This document shows, in pieces, positions 1 through 6,185 of a stretch of 10,166 nt of DNA. Below the pieces are notes generated by a model, which was not told the origin of the DNA, ran no database searches, and saw only the letters and a list, made by a program, of their open reading frames with translations. The translations under genes were made by a program, and so were the position numbers. Positions within the stretch are counted from its first letter, which is position 1. Each line of letters starts with the position of its first letter. This stretch comes from Pseudomonadota bacterium (GTDB lineage: Bacteria > Pseudomonadota > Alphaproteobacteria > Rhizobiales > Rhizobiaceae): contig JAEYXI010000695.1 in NCBI GenBank assembly GCA_023428515.1, positions 1-10,166 on the forward strand, written 5' to 3'.

Positions 1-979
1 ACTTGATGAAGGCGAGCAGGTCCGCGTTCACCACGTCGGCACGTGTGGTGCACATCCCGTGCGGGAAGCCCTCGTAGACTTTGAGGGTGGCGTTCTTCAG
101 GAGCTTCGCGGACAGCGGCGCGGAGTCGGCAAACGGGACGATCTGGTCGTCCGTGCCGTGCATGACGAGCGTCGGCACGTCGATGATCTTGAGATCTTCG
201 GTGAAGTCCGTCTCCGAAAATGCCTTGATGCCGTCATGGTGTGCTTTGGCGCTGCCCATCATGCCTTGCCGCCACCAGTTCTGGATGACGCCGGGAATGG
301 GCTTCTCGTTCGGCCGGTTGAATCCGTAGAAGGGACCCGAAGCAAAATCGAGATAGAACTGCGCACGATTGTCGGCGAGCGTCTTGCGCAATCCGTCGAA
401 CACTTCGATCGGAAGCCCGCCGGGATTGGCCGGCGTCTTCACCATGATCGGCGGCACCGCCGCGATCAGAACCAGCTTCTTGGCCCGTCCCTTGCCGTGG
501 CGGGCGACGTAGTGCGCCGCTTCGCCGCCGCCTGTGGAGTGGCCGATATGGACGGTATCCTTGAGGTTGAGATGCTCGACCACCGCGGCGATATCCGCGG
601 CATAGTGGTCCATGTCGTGACCGTCGCTCACCTGCGCCGAGCGTCCATGGCCGCGCCGATCGTGGGCGACGACGCGATAGCCATGCTCCAGGAAATAGAG
701 CATCTGGGTATCCCAGTCGTCGGCGCTCAATGGCCAGCCGTGGTGGAAGACGATCGTCGGGGCATCCTTCGGGCCCCAGTCCTTGTAGAAGATCTCTGTT
801 CCGTCATCTGTGATGATGGTGCTCACGTTTTTAGCTCCTTGGTCGGAATTGGAAGGGCGCCTGGCCTGGCCGGTCATCTCCTGGGAGAATGAGGGAACCG
901 GCAGGCTGGCGGCAGAGACGGCTGCGACGCCGAGCAGGACGTCTCGGCGGGTTACCGCCGCGGTCGAAGTGCCTGTCAT
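1..979 (-). CDS. Alpha/beta hydrolase, non-heme chloroperoxidase type, with Tat-like leader (3' end cut)
   Basis: Serine hydrolase of the alpha/beta fold, close to bacterial cofactor-free haloperoxidases/esterases. The reading frame is open from an ATG at 979 to the left edge (326 codons). Numbered from the ATG, residues 1-30 look like a twin-arginine leader: T-R-R-D-V-L-L at 10-16, then a hydrophobic stretch. From residue 52 the family starts in its usual way (STIITDDGTEIFYKDWG). The oxyanion region is HHGWP, the nucleophile elbow is GHSTGGG with Ser148, the acid lies in HGTDDQ (Asp277 or 278), and the histidine is in GFPHGM (His307). Family members are about 275 residues counted from the second start, so only one or a few codons should be missing. 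A second in-frame start, GTG at 826, also has its own AAGGAG. The gene begins 51 bases after the SDR gene stop, so the two are probably co-transcribed. The true substrate is unknown; perhydrolase, esterase or lactonase activity is equally possible. Confidence 0.9.
   Translation of the reverse strand, partial: MTGTSTAAVTRRDVLLGVAAVSAASLPVPSFSQEMTGQARRPSNSDQGAKNVSTIITDDGTEIFYKDWGPKDAPTIVFHHGWPLSADDWDTQMLYFLEHGYRVVAHDRRGHGRSAQVSDGHDMDHYAADIAAVVEHLNLKDTVHIGHSTGGGEAAHYVARHGKGRAKKLVLIAAVPPIMVKTPANPGGLPIEVFDGLRKTLADNRAQFYLDFASGPFYGFNRPNEKPIPGVIQNWWRQGMMGSAKAHHDGIKAFSETDFTEDLKIIDVPTLVMHGTDDQIVPFADSAPLSAKLLKNATLKVYEGFPHGMCTTRADVVNADLLAFIK
827..840 (-). promoter_or_regulatory. Internal ribosome binding site for a second, leaderless start of the hydrolase
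   Basis: AAGGAG at 840-835 (minus strand) is followed after 8 bases by GTG at 826-824. This GTG is in frame with the ATG at 979 and sits exactly where the conserved hydrolase domain begins. The upstream ATG has an equally good AAGGAG at 992-987, spaced 7 bases. Either start is credible: the long form would carry a Tat-like leader, while the short form would be cytoplasmic and of normal family length. Confidence 0.6.
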
Positions 980-1030
980 GGTTCCGCTCCTTGCTGGAAA
1001 ATTTTTCGCGGGTGGCTCAGCCCGGGGAAT

Positions 1031-1783
1031 TCACCGGGGCGAAGCCTGGCTGAACCAGTCCGCAAAGCCGATGGGGCCGATGCGCGGATTGGCGCCGGGG
1101 ACCAGCGATCCATCATCGAGCTCGGTGCCGAAATAGAGCGCGTGAACGTCCCCGATCACCTTGCGCGGATCGTTCTTGGCCTTCAGGAAGCGCGCCACGA
1201 GTTCGCTCATGCGGAACGGTTCCGGCCCGGCGATCTCGACGACCCCGTTGATCGGCGCGGAGAGCGCGACGTCCGCCATGACGTCGGCGACGTCGTCCGA
1301 TGCGATCGGCTGGAAGTAGGCCGACGACACGGTGACGGTTTCCCCGACAGTGCCGGATTGAGCGATGCCGCCCAGGAATTCGAAGAACTGGGTCGAATGA
1401 ACGATGGTGTACGGGATGCCAGATTCCCGGATCAGCCTTTCCTGGGCCATCTTGGCGCGCAGGTAGCCGCTTTTGGGCAGGCGCTCGGCGCCTACGACCG
1501 ACAGTGCGATGTGATGCTTCACGCCGGCCGCCTTTTCCGCAGCAAGCAGGTTGCGGCCCGCGGTCTCGAAGAACTCAAGGACGGCCTTGTCTTCGAACGA
1601 AGGCGAATTCGCGAGGTCGATGACGACCTGGGCGCCGGCCAGGGCTTCTGTCAGGCCTTCGCCTGTGAGCGTATTGACGCCGCTGTTCGGGGACGCGGCA
1701 AGCACTTCATGGCCCTTCTTGCGTAGCCTCTCCACTGTCTTCGATCCGATGAGTCCGGTACCGCCGATGATCACGATCTTCAT
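1031..1783 (-). CDS. NAD(P)-binding SDR-type (NmrA-like) protein
   Basis: A 250-residue protein of the atypical short-chain dehydrogenase / NmrA-like group. The N-terminus MKIVIIGGTGLIGSK is a Rossmann dinucleotide fold with GxxGxxG at residues 7-13. A YxxxK pair (Tyr107, Lys111) in SGYLRAK matches the SDR active-site spacing, and IPYTIVHSTQFFEF (123-136) is typical of NmrA-like proteins that act on or sense small ligands. The start is ATG at 1783, because AAGGAG lies 7 bases upstream (1796-1791) and the Rossmann motif starts immediately. The frame is open further upstream to 1903, but that extension has no domain. It is the first gene of a minus-strand pair with the hydrolase. The substrate cannot be told; related proteins include NAD(P)H-dependent oxidoreductases and redox sensors. 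Confidence 0.88.
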   Translation of the reverse strand: MKIVIIGGTGLIGSKTVERLRKKGHEVLAASPNSGVNTLTGEGLTEALAGAQVVIDLANSPSFEDKAVLEFFETAGRNLLAAEKAAGVKHHIALSVVGAERLPKSGYLRAKMAQERLIRESGIPYTIVHSTQFFEFLGGIAQSGTVGETVTVSSAYFQPIASDDVADVMADVALSAPINGVVEIAGPEPFRMSELVARFLKAKNDPRKVIGDVHALYFGTELDDGSLVPGANPRIGPIGFADWFSQASPR

Positions 1784-2161
1784 GTCGAAACTCCTTGTTC
1801 GTGCTTTGGATTCGTTGTGTGCCGGCCCGCCTGGATCAGCGACGCAGCGGCCGCTTGGCCGTTGGGCAGACAATGCGCCGCCACCGCCCGTCGAACTATT
1901 CAACGGAGGTGTCTGTCCTACGATGCGAAGGTCTAGGAGGAACGCTCCCAGAGGTATGGGGCTCTGGTCGGTGGGGCGCGGAGGGCCGTCTCACGGCAAC
2001 ATATGTAAGGCCAGTCGTTGCGAGCCGATCCATAGAAGTTGGAGCACGACATATACCGCGGTATGGCTCTTCCTCGCCCTTGATCCAATCGCCCGGCAAA
2101 TGCCTGCGGATGTAGCGTCGACGTCCGGCAAGCCGCTGGTTCGGCCGCGTGGAGACGAAAA
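1784..2161. other. 378-base divergent intergenic region, no recognisable gene
   Basis: This gap separates the minus-strand SDR/hydrolase pair from the plus-strand GNAT/DUF1810 pair, so it should hold both promoters. Short open frames occur on both strands, but none has a recognisable domain together with a good ribosome binding site. Two dyads stand out: an imperfect one at 1890-1904 (GTCGAA-N3-TTCAAC, five of six pairs) near the SDR side, and a perfect 12-bp one at 2053-2064 near the GNAT side. I found no convincing sigma-70 -35/-10 pair. Confidence 0.6.
2053..2064. promoter_or_regulatory. Perfect 12-bp palindrome, candidate operator
   Basis: ATACCGCGGTAT is a perfect palindrome about 100 bases before the GNAT start, in the divergent gap. 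Its position and symmetry suit a dimeric repressor (for example TetR- or MarR-like), but no regulator gene is in the window and the binding protein is unknown. Confidence 0.3.
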
Positions 2162-2443
2162 ATGGATATGAAGGTCAACGAGAACGTTGAACAGCGCCGC
2201 TTCGAGCTTCCGATAAACGGCGAGGCGCTTGCCGCCGCCTACTACCGTCTCGACAACGGTCGGATCGTCCTGATCCACACCGAAGTCCCGGCCGAATTCT
2301 CAGGGCAGGGGATCGCGTCGCTGTTGGCGCAGGGGACGTTCGAACTGCTTCGCCAGTCGGGTCGCAAGGCAGTCCTGAGGTGCCCGTTCATGAGCCGGTT
2401 TTTCGTCAAGCACCCGGAGTATGCCGACATTGTTGCTGGGTGA
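2162..2443 (+). CDS. Small GNAT-family N-acetyltransferase-like protein (YjdJ type)
   Basis: A 93-residue stand-alone GNAT domain of the short YjdJ / GNAT_acetyltr_2 type. The hallmarks are in order: the beta-strand IVLIHTEVP (35-43), the acetyl-CoA pyrophosphate loop EFSGQGIASLLAQ (45-57), and the C-terminal CPFMSRFFVKHPEYADIV (74-91), corresponding to the family's CP(Y/F)...HPEY ending. The length is normal for these mini-GNATs. The start at 2162 has GGAG 7 bases upstream; a second ATG two codons later (2168) is also possible. It would acetylate an amine on a small molecule or protein; no substrate can be inferred. It lies 28 bases before the DUF1810 gene on the same strand, so the two probably share a transcript. 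Confidence 0.85.
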   Translation: MDMKVNENVEQRRFELPINGEALAAAYYRLDNGRIVLIHTEVPAEFSGQGIASLLAQGTFELLRQSGRKAVLRCPFMSRFFVKHPEYADIVAG

Positions 2444-2471
2444 TCGCCGGTTCAACGAAGGATGAGCTCAT

Positions 2472-2903
2472 ATGAGCGACGAGTATAATCTGCAGAGATT
2501 CGTCCGCGCGCAAGATCCGGTCTATGAGGACGCGCTCGATATTCTGCGTCGTGGAATGATGTGCACCCCCTACATGGAGTTCATTTTCCCCAGGCTGGTG
2601 ACGAGCCACAGCAAGGCCGCACCAGAACGCTACGGAATTCTCTCGCTCGACGAGGCCAGCGCTTATCTTTCGTCCCCGATACTGGGCGGCCGCTACCGCG
2701 AGTGCGTGGGTACTTTGCAACGGCTCTACGACGTCAGCCCTCGCGCCGTCTTCGGCGACGACGACGTCCAGAAATTGCACGCCTCCCTAACCCTCTTCTC
2801 CGAGGCGAACAGCGACGAATTCCTGCTCGAAACCATGTTCGACGTCTGGTTCGATGGTTTGCTCGACGAGGAAACCATGAACGAGATCAGGCAGATGTCG
2901 TGA
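2472..2903 (+). CDS. DUF1810 family protein
   Basis: A 143-residue protein recognised from its N-terminal YNLQRFVRAQDPVYEDAL (5-22), from FIFPRL (37-42), from YGILSLDEASAYLSSPILGGRYREC (54-78), and from KLHASLTLFS (101-110). These match the order of conserved blocks in DUF1810 proteins, which are small, soluble and of unknown function. The usual family block reads like HWMWFIFPQL, whereas here it is PYMEFIFPRL (33-42), so several normally aromatic or polar positions differ. The start ATG at 2472 has AAGGA 9 bases upstream (2458-2462). It follows the GNAT gene by 28 bases and ends 47 bases before the stop of the convergent channel gene. I know of no biochemical role. Confidence 0.8.
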   Translation: MSDEYNLQRFVRAQDPVYEDALDILRRGMMCTPYMEFIFPRLVTSHSKAAPERYGILSLDEASAYLSSPILGGRYRECVGTLQRLYDVSPRAVFGDDDVQKLHASLTLFSEANSDEFLLETMFDVWFDGLLDEETMNEIRQMS

Positions 2904-2950
2904 CGGCGGACTTCGCCTGAGGGAATAGGCCTTGTCTTGCCGCGTGCCGC

Positions 2951-4507
2951 TCAATCCTGTTGCCCGGCTTTCTTGGCGGATCTTTCCGATGATCTTGAAC
3001 GGAAAGGCCCGAAGGACCGCCTGATGGCTTTCAGCAGCGCGAACCGCGAGCGTGTATTCTGTGCCGCAAGCGCGTCGACCTTGCTTGAATCAGGCGCCCG
3101 GCTCGACAGGATTGCCGCGAGATCTTCGGCCATCTCGGGCCGGTCGGCCAGCAAGGGGGCAAAGCTGTCCTGGTCTATGACGTAGACCAGGACACGGCTG
3201 ACCGCCTGCAAGGTCGACGTCTCGCCGATACCCGCGAGCAGGCCGGTTTCGCCAAAGAAGTCGCCGGGGGCGAGGCGGGCGATTTCTGCGGCGCCGTCGT
3301 CGTTGCCGAGCAGCTGGGCGATGACGCCGGTTCGAACGATCATGAGCGAGGGCAGCATCTCGCCCTGCCGCGCGATGATGTCGCCCTTGCGGTAGGCGCG
3401 CACCGAAACGGTGGCGGCGAGGGTTTCCTGCTCGTCCTGGGTCAGCGCGGAGAATATCGGTATGGTCCTGATCAGTTCGATCGGCGTGAAAAGCGCGGAC
3501 CTATCTGTATTCTCGCCCGGAAGGCTGCTCATTGCGATCGAGGCGGAAGGCGGCACGGCCAGCAGCAGGCCGGCCGATTTGGAGTGACGGTAGACGAGAT
3601 CGAAGATCTCGTTGTTGGCAGCAATCCGGCGGCCGACATTCGCGACCCGGAAAGAGAGCTCGAACTCGATTGCCGTGGCATCGAGGCTTCTGATTGTCAC
3701 CGACGGCGGCGGCTCCCTGAGGATGGAGCCGGCGCTAGACAGTGCGGTGTGCATAACGTCGGCCATGACTGCAGGCATGCCGGTCGGCGCCAGCCTCACC
3801 GTGAGCGACATGCCGTGGCTTTCATCCGGGCTGCTGATGTTGGTAAGCCCGACCTTGGCGAGGAAGCTGTTCGGCAGCGCGACGACATTGTGGGCCGCGG
3901 TGAGAAGGTGCGTCGATTGCCAGTTGGTCTCGACGACACGTCCTTCGGTGCCGTCGCCAAGCATGATCCAGTCGCCCAGCACGTAGGGGCGTCCGAGGTT
4001 CAGGGCTATGCCGGAGAACAAATCGCTCAGCGTGTTCTGCAGGGCCAGGCCCAGGATGATGGCAAATACGCCCGAGGTGGCGATCAGCGTGCCGACCGGC
4101 ATGCCGAAGACGAAAGCCAGGACCGACAGCAACACGCCGGCATAGACGACGCCGATGACGATATCCTGCAGGAGGCGCGCCTCGCGTGGTTTTCGCTCGA
4201 AGACGAGATAGATGCGGACAAAGCCGATCAGCGCCCATGCCAGATGGATCCACCAGAGCGCCTTTGCCAGCCCGACAAGAGTTTGCCCGGCCGGAGTCTG
4301 GCCATCCTTTATAGGTTCGTATGGAACAATGCCCCCGTGAAGAAGCAAGGCGGACATGGCAAGGAAGAAGGCGATCTGGATGATCAGCCTGGCATTCGAG
4401 AAACGCTTGGGGATGAGATGCCAGACGACAATTCCGGTGATGCCGACGAGGACGATGTAGAGGGGCGGCAAGTCCCATCCACCAACAAGTAAGCCCGGCT
4501 CGACCAT
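2951..4507 (-). CDS. MscS-type mechanosensitive channel with C-terminal cyclic-nucleotide-binding-like domain
   Basis: A 518-residue inner-membrane channel like bacterial cyclic-nucleotide-gated (bCNG) MscS homologues. Hydrophobic segments lie near 14-32, 39-59, 81-103 and 113-134. The pore-lining MscS helix is at about 137-170 (VFAIILGLALQNTLSDLFSG), followed by RPYVLGDWI and the cytoplasmic beta domain (VALPNSFL at 208-216). A CNBD-like domain spans about 346-470 with the phosphate-cassette region FFGETGLLAGIGETSTLQA (417-435). Glu420 of the cassette is kept, but the residue aligned with the cyclic-phosphate-binding arginine (Arg82 in CRP) is Glu429. The tail (485-515) is rich in Arg/Lys. 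The ATG at 4507 is three bases after the cytochrome b stop, and its weak GGGAAG lies inside cytochrome b, suggesting translational coupling. It should release or pass ions under membrane tension, modulated by a ligand I cannot name. Confidence 0.92.
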   Translation of the reverse strand: MVEPGLLVGGWDLPPLYIVLVGITGIVVWHLIPKRFSNARLIIQIAFFLAMSALLLHGGIVPYEPIKDGQTPAGQTLVGLAKALWWIHLAWALIGFVRIYLVFERKPREARLLQDIVIGVVYAGVLLSVLAFVFGMPVGTLIATSGVFAIILGLALQNTLSDLFSGIALNLGRPYVLGDWIMLGDGTEGRVVETNWQSTHLLTAAHNVVALPNSFLAKVGLTNISSPDESHGMSLTVRLAPTGMPAVMADVMHTALSSAGSILREPPPSVTIRSLDATAIEFELSFRVANVGRRIAANNEIFDLVYRHSKSAGLLLAVPPSASIAMSSLPGENTDRSALFTPIELIRTIPIFSALTQDEQETLAATVSVRAYRKGDIIARQGEMLPSLMIVRTGVIAQLLGNDDGAAEIARLAPGDFFGETGLLAGIGETSTLQAVSRVLVYVIDQDSFAPLLADRPEMAEDLAAILSSRAPDSSKVDALAAQNTRSRFALLKAIRRSFGPFRSRSSERSAKKAGQQD

Positions 4508-4510
4508 GTG

Positions 4511-5797
4511 TCAGTCAGCTTCCCGGCCGGCAAGCGCGCCCGGACCGGCCTTGTTCTTTTCGAGCACCGCCTCGGTGATCGAATTTGGCAGCCTGCGCGG
4601 TGTCTCGATCAGCCCCAGCAGCGGCATGACGACAAGGAAGAAGGCGAAATAGAACAGCGTCGATGCCTGCATCGCCGGGATATACCAGCCCTCCGCCGGC
4701 TTGGAGCCCAGCCACCCCAGGAAGACGGCGTTGGCGACGAACAGCCAGAAGAAGCGCCTGTACCAGGGTCTAAAGACGGCCGAGCGCACCTTCGACGTGT
4801 CGAGCCACGGCACGAAATACAGAATGGCAATCGAACCGAACATGGCGAGCACGCCGCCGAGCTTGGAATCGATCGGCCCGATGTTGAAGGTGACGGCGCG
4901 CAGGATCGCGTAGAACGGCAGGAAGTACCATTCAGGCACGATGTGCGCCGGCGTCTTCAACGGGTCGGCCGCGGTGTAGTTGTCGGGGTGTCCGAGATAG
5001 TTCGGGATGTAGAAGACGAAATAGGCAAGAACGATCAGGAAGATCACTATCCCGAAGGCATCCTTGACCGTGGCGTAGGGGGTGAAATCCACGACATCGG
5101 TCTTCGACGTCACATCGATGCCGATCGGGTTGTTCTGCCCCACATGGTGGAGGGCCCAGATGTGCAGGGTCACTACGCCCGCGAGCATGAAGGGCAGCAG
5201 GTAGTGCAGCGCGAAGAAGCGGTTGAGGGTCGGGTTGTCGACCGCGAAGCCGCCGAGCAGCAGCTGCTGGATCCAGTCGCCCACCAGCGGGATCGCCGTG
5301 AAGAAGTTGGTGATCACGGTGGCGCCCCAGAAGCTCATCTGGCCCCAGGGCAGCACGTAGCCCATGAAGGCCGTCGCCATCATCAGCAGCAGGTTGGTGC
5401 AGCCGAGAACCCACAGCAATTCACGGGGCGCCTTGTACGAGCCGTAGTAGAGCCCGCGCGACATATGAATGTAGACGGCGATGAAGAAGAACGATGCACC
5501 GTTGGAATGCAGGTAGCGCAGCAGCCAGCCGGAGTTCACGTCGCGCACGATCTTCTCGATCGAGTTGAAGGCGAGCGACGTGTCGGCGGCATAATGCATG
5601 GCGAGCACGATGCCGGTGAGGATTTGCGACACCAGCATGATCGTGAGGATGCCGCCGAACGTATAGGCGTAATTGAGGTTGCGCGGGACCGGATAGACGA
5701 TGAAGGAATCATACACCATCCGCGGCAATGGCAAACGCGCGTCGAACCAGCGTTCGATTGCCGACTTCGGCGTGTAGCTGGACTGTCCACCGCTCAT
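4511..5797 (-). CDS. petB: Cytochrome b of a bc1-type complex, solitary copy
   Basis: A 428-residue membrane protein and normal-length alphaproteobacterial cytochrome b, the diheme quinol-oxidising subunit of complex III. The four heme ligands are present as two H-x13-H pairs, His97/His111 and His198/His212. The quinol-site PEWY is at 288-291, with [20 protein letters not shown] (146-165) in the Qo region. The N-terminus ([36 protein letters not shown]) is typical. The start is ATG at 5797 with GGAG 7 bases upstream; the frame stays open to 6040 but that part has no homology. An unusual polar run Cys-Thr-Asn (133-135) sits in the third helix, where relatives are usually aliphatic. Normally this gene is flanked by Rieske (petA) and cytochrome c1 (petC) genes. 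Here neither is adjacent; an MscS-CNBD gene follows after three bases. It may be a second copy serving an alternative complex. Confidence 0.93.
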   Translation of the reverse strand: MSGGQSSYTPKSAIERWFDARLPLPRMVYDSFIVYPVPRNLNYAYTFGGILTIMLVSQILTGIVLAMHYAADTSLAFNSIEKIVRDVNSGWLLRYLHSNGASFFFIAVYIHMSRGLYYGSYKAPRELLWVLGCTNLLLMMATAFMGYVLPWGQMSFWGATVITNFFTAIPLVGDWIQQLLLGGFAVDNPTLNRFFALHYLLPFMLAGVVTLHIWALHHVGQNNPIGIDVTSKTDVVDFTPYATVKDAFGIVIFLIVLAYFVFYIPNYLGHPDNYTAADPLKTPAHIVPEWYFLPFYAILRAVTFNIGPIDSKLGGVLAMFGSIAILYFVPWLDTSKVRSAVFRPWYRRFFWLFVANAVFLGWLGSKPAEGWYIPAMQASTLFYFAFFLVVMPLLGLIETPRRLPNSITEAVLEKNKAGPGALAGREAD

Positions 5798-5925
5798 GGC
5801 GTCGCTCCGTGTTTTCAATGCCGGCGGCGCACGTGAATTCGCTGCATCGCCACGCCCGCGAGTCTGCCACGGCTGGTGCCGTACTCCGTGTCGACGCACC
5901 AGAGTCTCAGGACGATCCCCAACGA

Positions 5926-5967
5926 CTTCGAAAAAACGAAATGCAGCTTCGAAAGAACGAAACGCAG
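5926..5967. repeat. Tandem 21-bp direct repeat upstream of cytochrome b
   Basis: Copy one is 5926-5946 and copy two 5947-5967, directly abutting and identical at 19 of 21 positions; the differences are A/G at the ninth base and T/C at the seventeenth. Each copy contains TTCG and CGAA separated by six or five bases, giving a small internal dyad. The 21-bp period equals two helical turns, so two proteins could bind on the same DNA face, about 130-170 bases before the cytochrome b start. The repeat is purine-rich on the plus strand and visibly more AT-rich than its surroundings. Confidence 0.6.
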
Positions 5968-6156
5968 GGTCATTTCGACATCTCCTGTACCGGCCTCGGG
6001 GGAGAACCCGAACATGCCAGTCCACGCCCGGCTGCGCCATTGTCCGGGAGAAGCGGACGGCCCATACCTTGGTCTATGGCTTCCTGAGTGAAGCGCCAGC
6101 GAACGATCAGAGAAGGATGCCTGCACGCTTCTCGCATGCGGGCCGAACCACCGTCA

Positions 6157-6175
6157 GCAGGAGCATCGCTCCTGC
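6157..6175 (-). terminator. Hairpin after the mutarotase-like gene, possible terminator
   Basis: GCAGGAGC-ATC-GCTCCTGC is a perfect 8-bp stem with a three-base loop, starting 10 bases after the stop of the minus-strand mutarotase-like gene. No run of U follows on the minus strand, so it is not a canonical intrinsic terminator. It may instead stabilise the 3' end of the mRNA or act with Rho. Confidence 0.4.
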
Positions 6176-6185
6176 GCGGAGGAAC

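Larger units (their letters stand above)
5798..6185. other. 388-base intergenic region upstream of cytochrome b
   Basis: This gap holds the leader of the cytochrome b gene and the region after the mutarotase-like gene stop. A minus-strand open frame crosses much of it (about 5815-6126, GTG start), but it lacks a proper ribosome binding site and resembles no family I know. Two structures stand out: a tandem 21-bp direct repeat at 5926-5967 and an 8-bp hairpin at 6157-6175. No Rieske gene or fragment of one is visible. Confidence 0.6.

Noticed and set aside
59..892. A 277-codon plus-strand open frame opposite the hydrolase
   Set aside because: The minus strand encodes a complete catalytic triad in correct order; the plus frame has no family features.
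1846..1855. AGCGGCCGCT 10-bp palindrome
   Set aside because: Pure GC-rich symmetry that is common by chance at this base composition.
1784..1903. Upstream start of the SDR gene at 1903
   Set aside because: No domain in the extra residues; ATG 1783 has AAGGAG 7 bases upstream and starts directly with the Rossmann strand.
2904..2950. Bidirectional terminator between the convergent DUF1810 and channel genes
   Set aside because: Only 4-bp stems (2905-2917 and 2915-2930) and no T-run; such stems are expected by chance in GC-rich DNA.
3584..4492. A 302-codon plus-strand open frame opposite the MscS-CNBD gene
   Set aside because: Charged, low-complexity translation without any domain; the opposite strand encodes clear membrane helices and a CNBD.
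4508..5836. A 442-codon plus-strand open frame opposite cytochrome b
   Set aside because: It is antisense to a gene with all expected heme ligands and has the His/Arg/Glu/Asp-rich, low-hydrophobic composition typical of shadow frames in GC-rich DNA.
5798..6040. N-terminal extension of cytochrome b to an ATG at 6040
   Set aside because: The extension is Arg-rich and unlike any cytochrome b start, while ATG 5797 has a GGAG at the right distance and gives the normal family length.
5815..6126. A 103-codon minus-strand frame in the cytochrome b leader
   Set aside because: GTG start without a well-spaced ribosome binding site and no family resemblance; its repeated heptad merely reflects the 21-bp DNA repeat.
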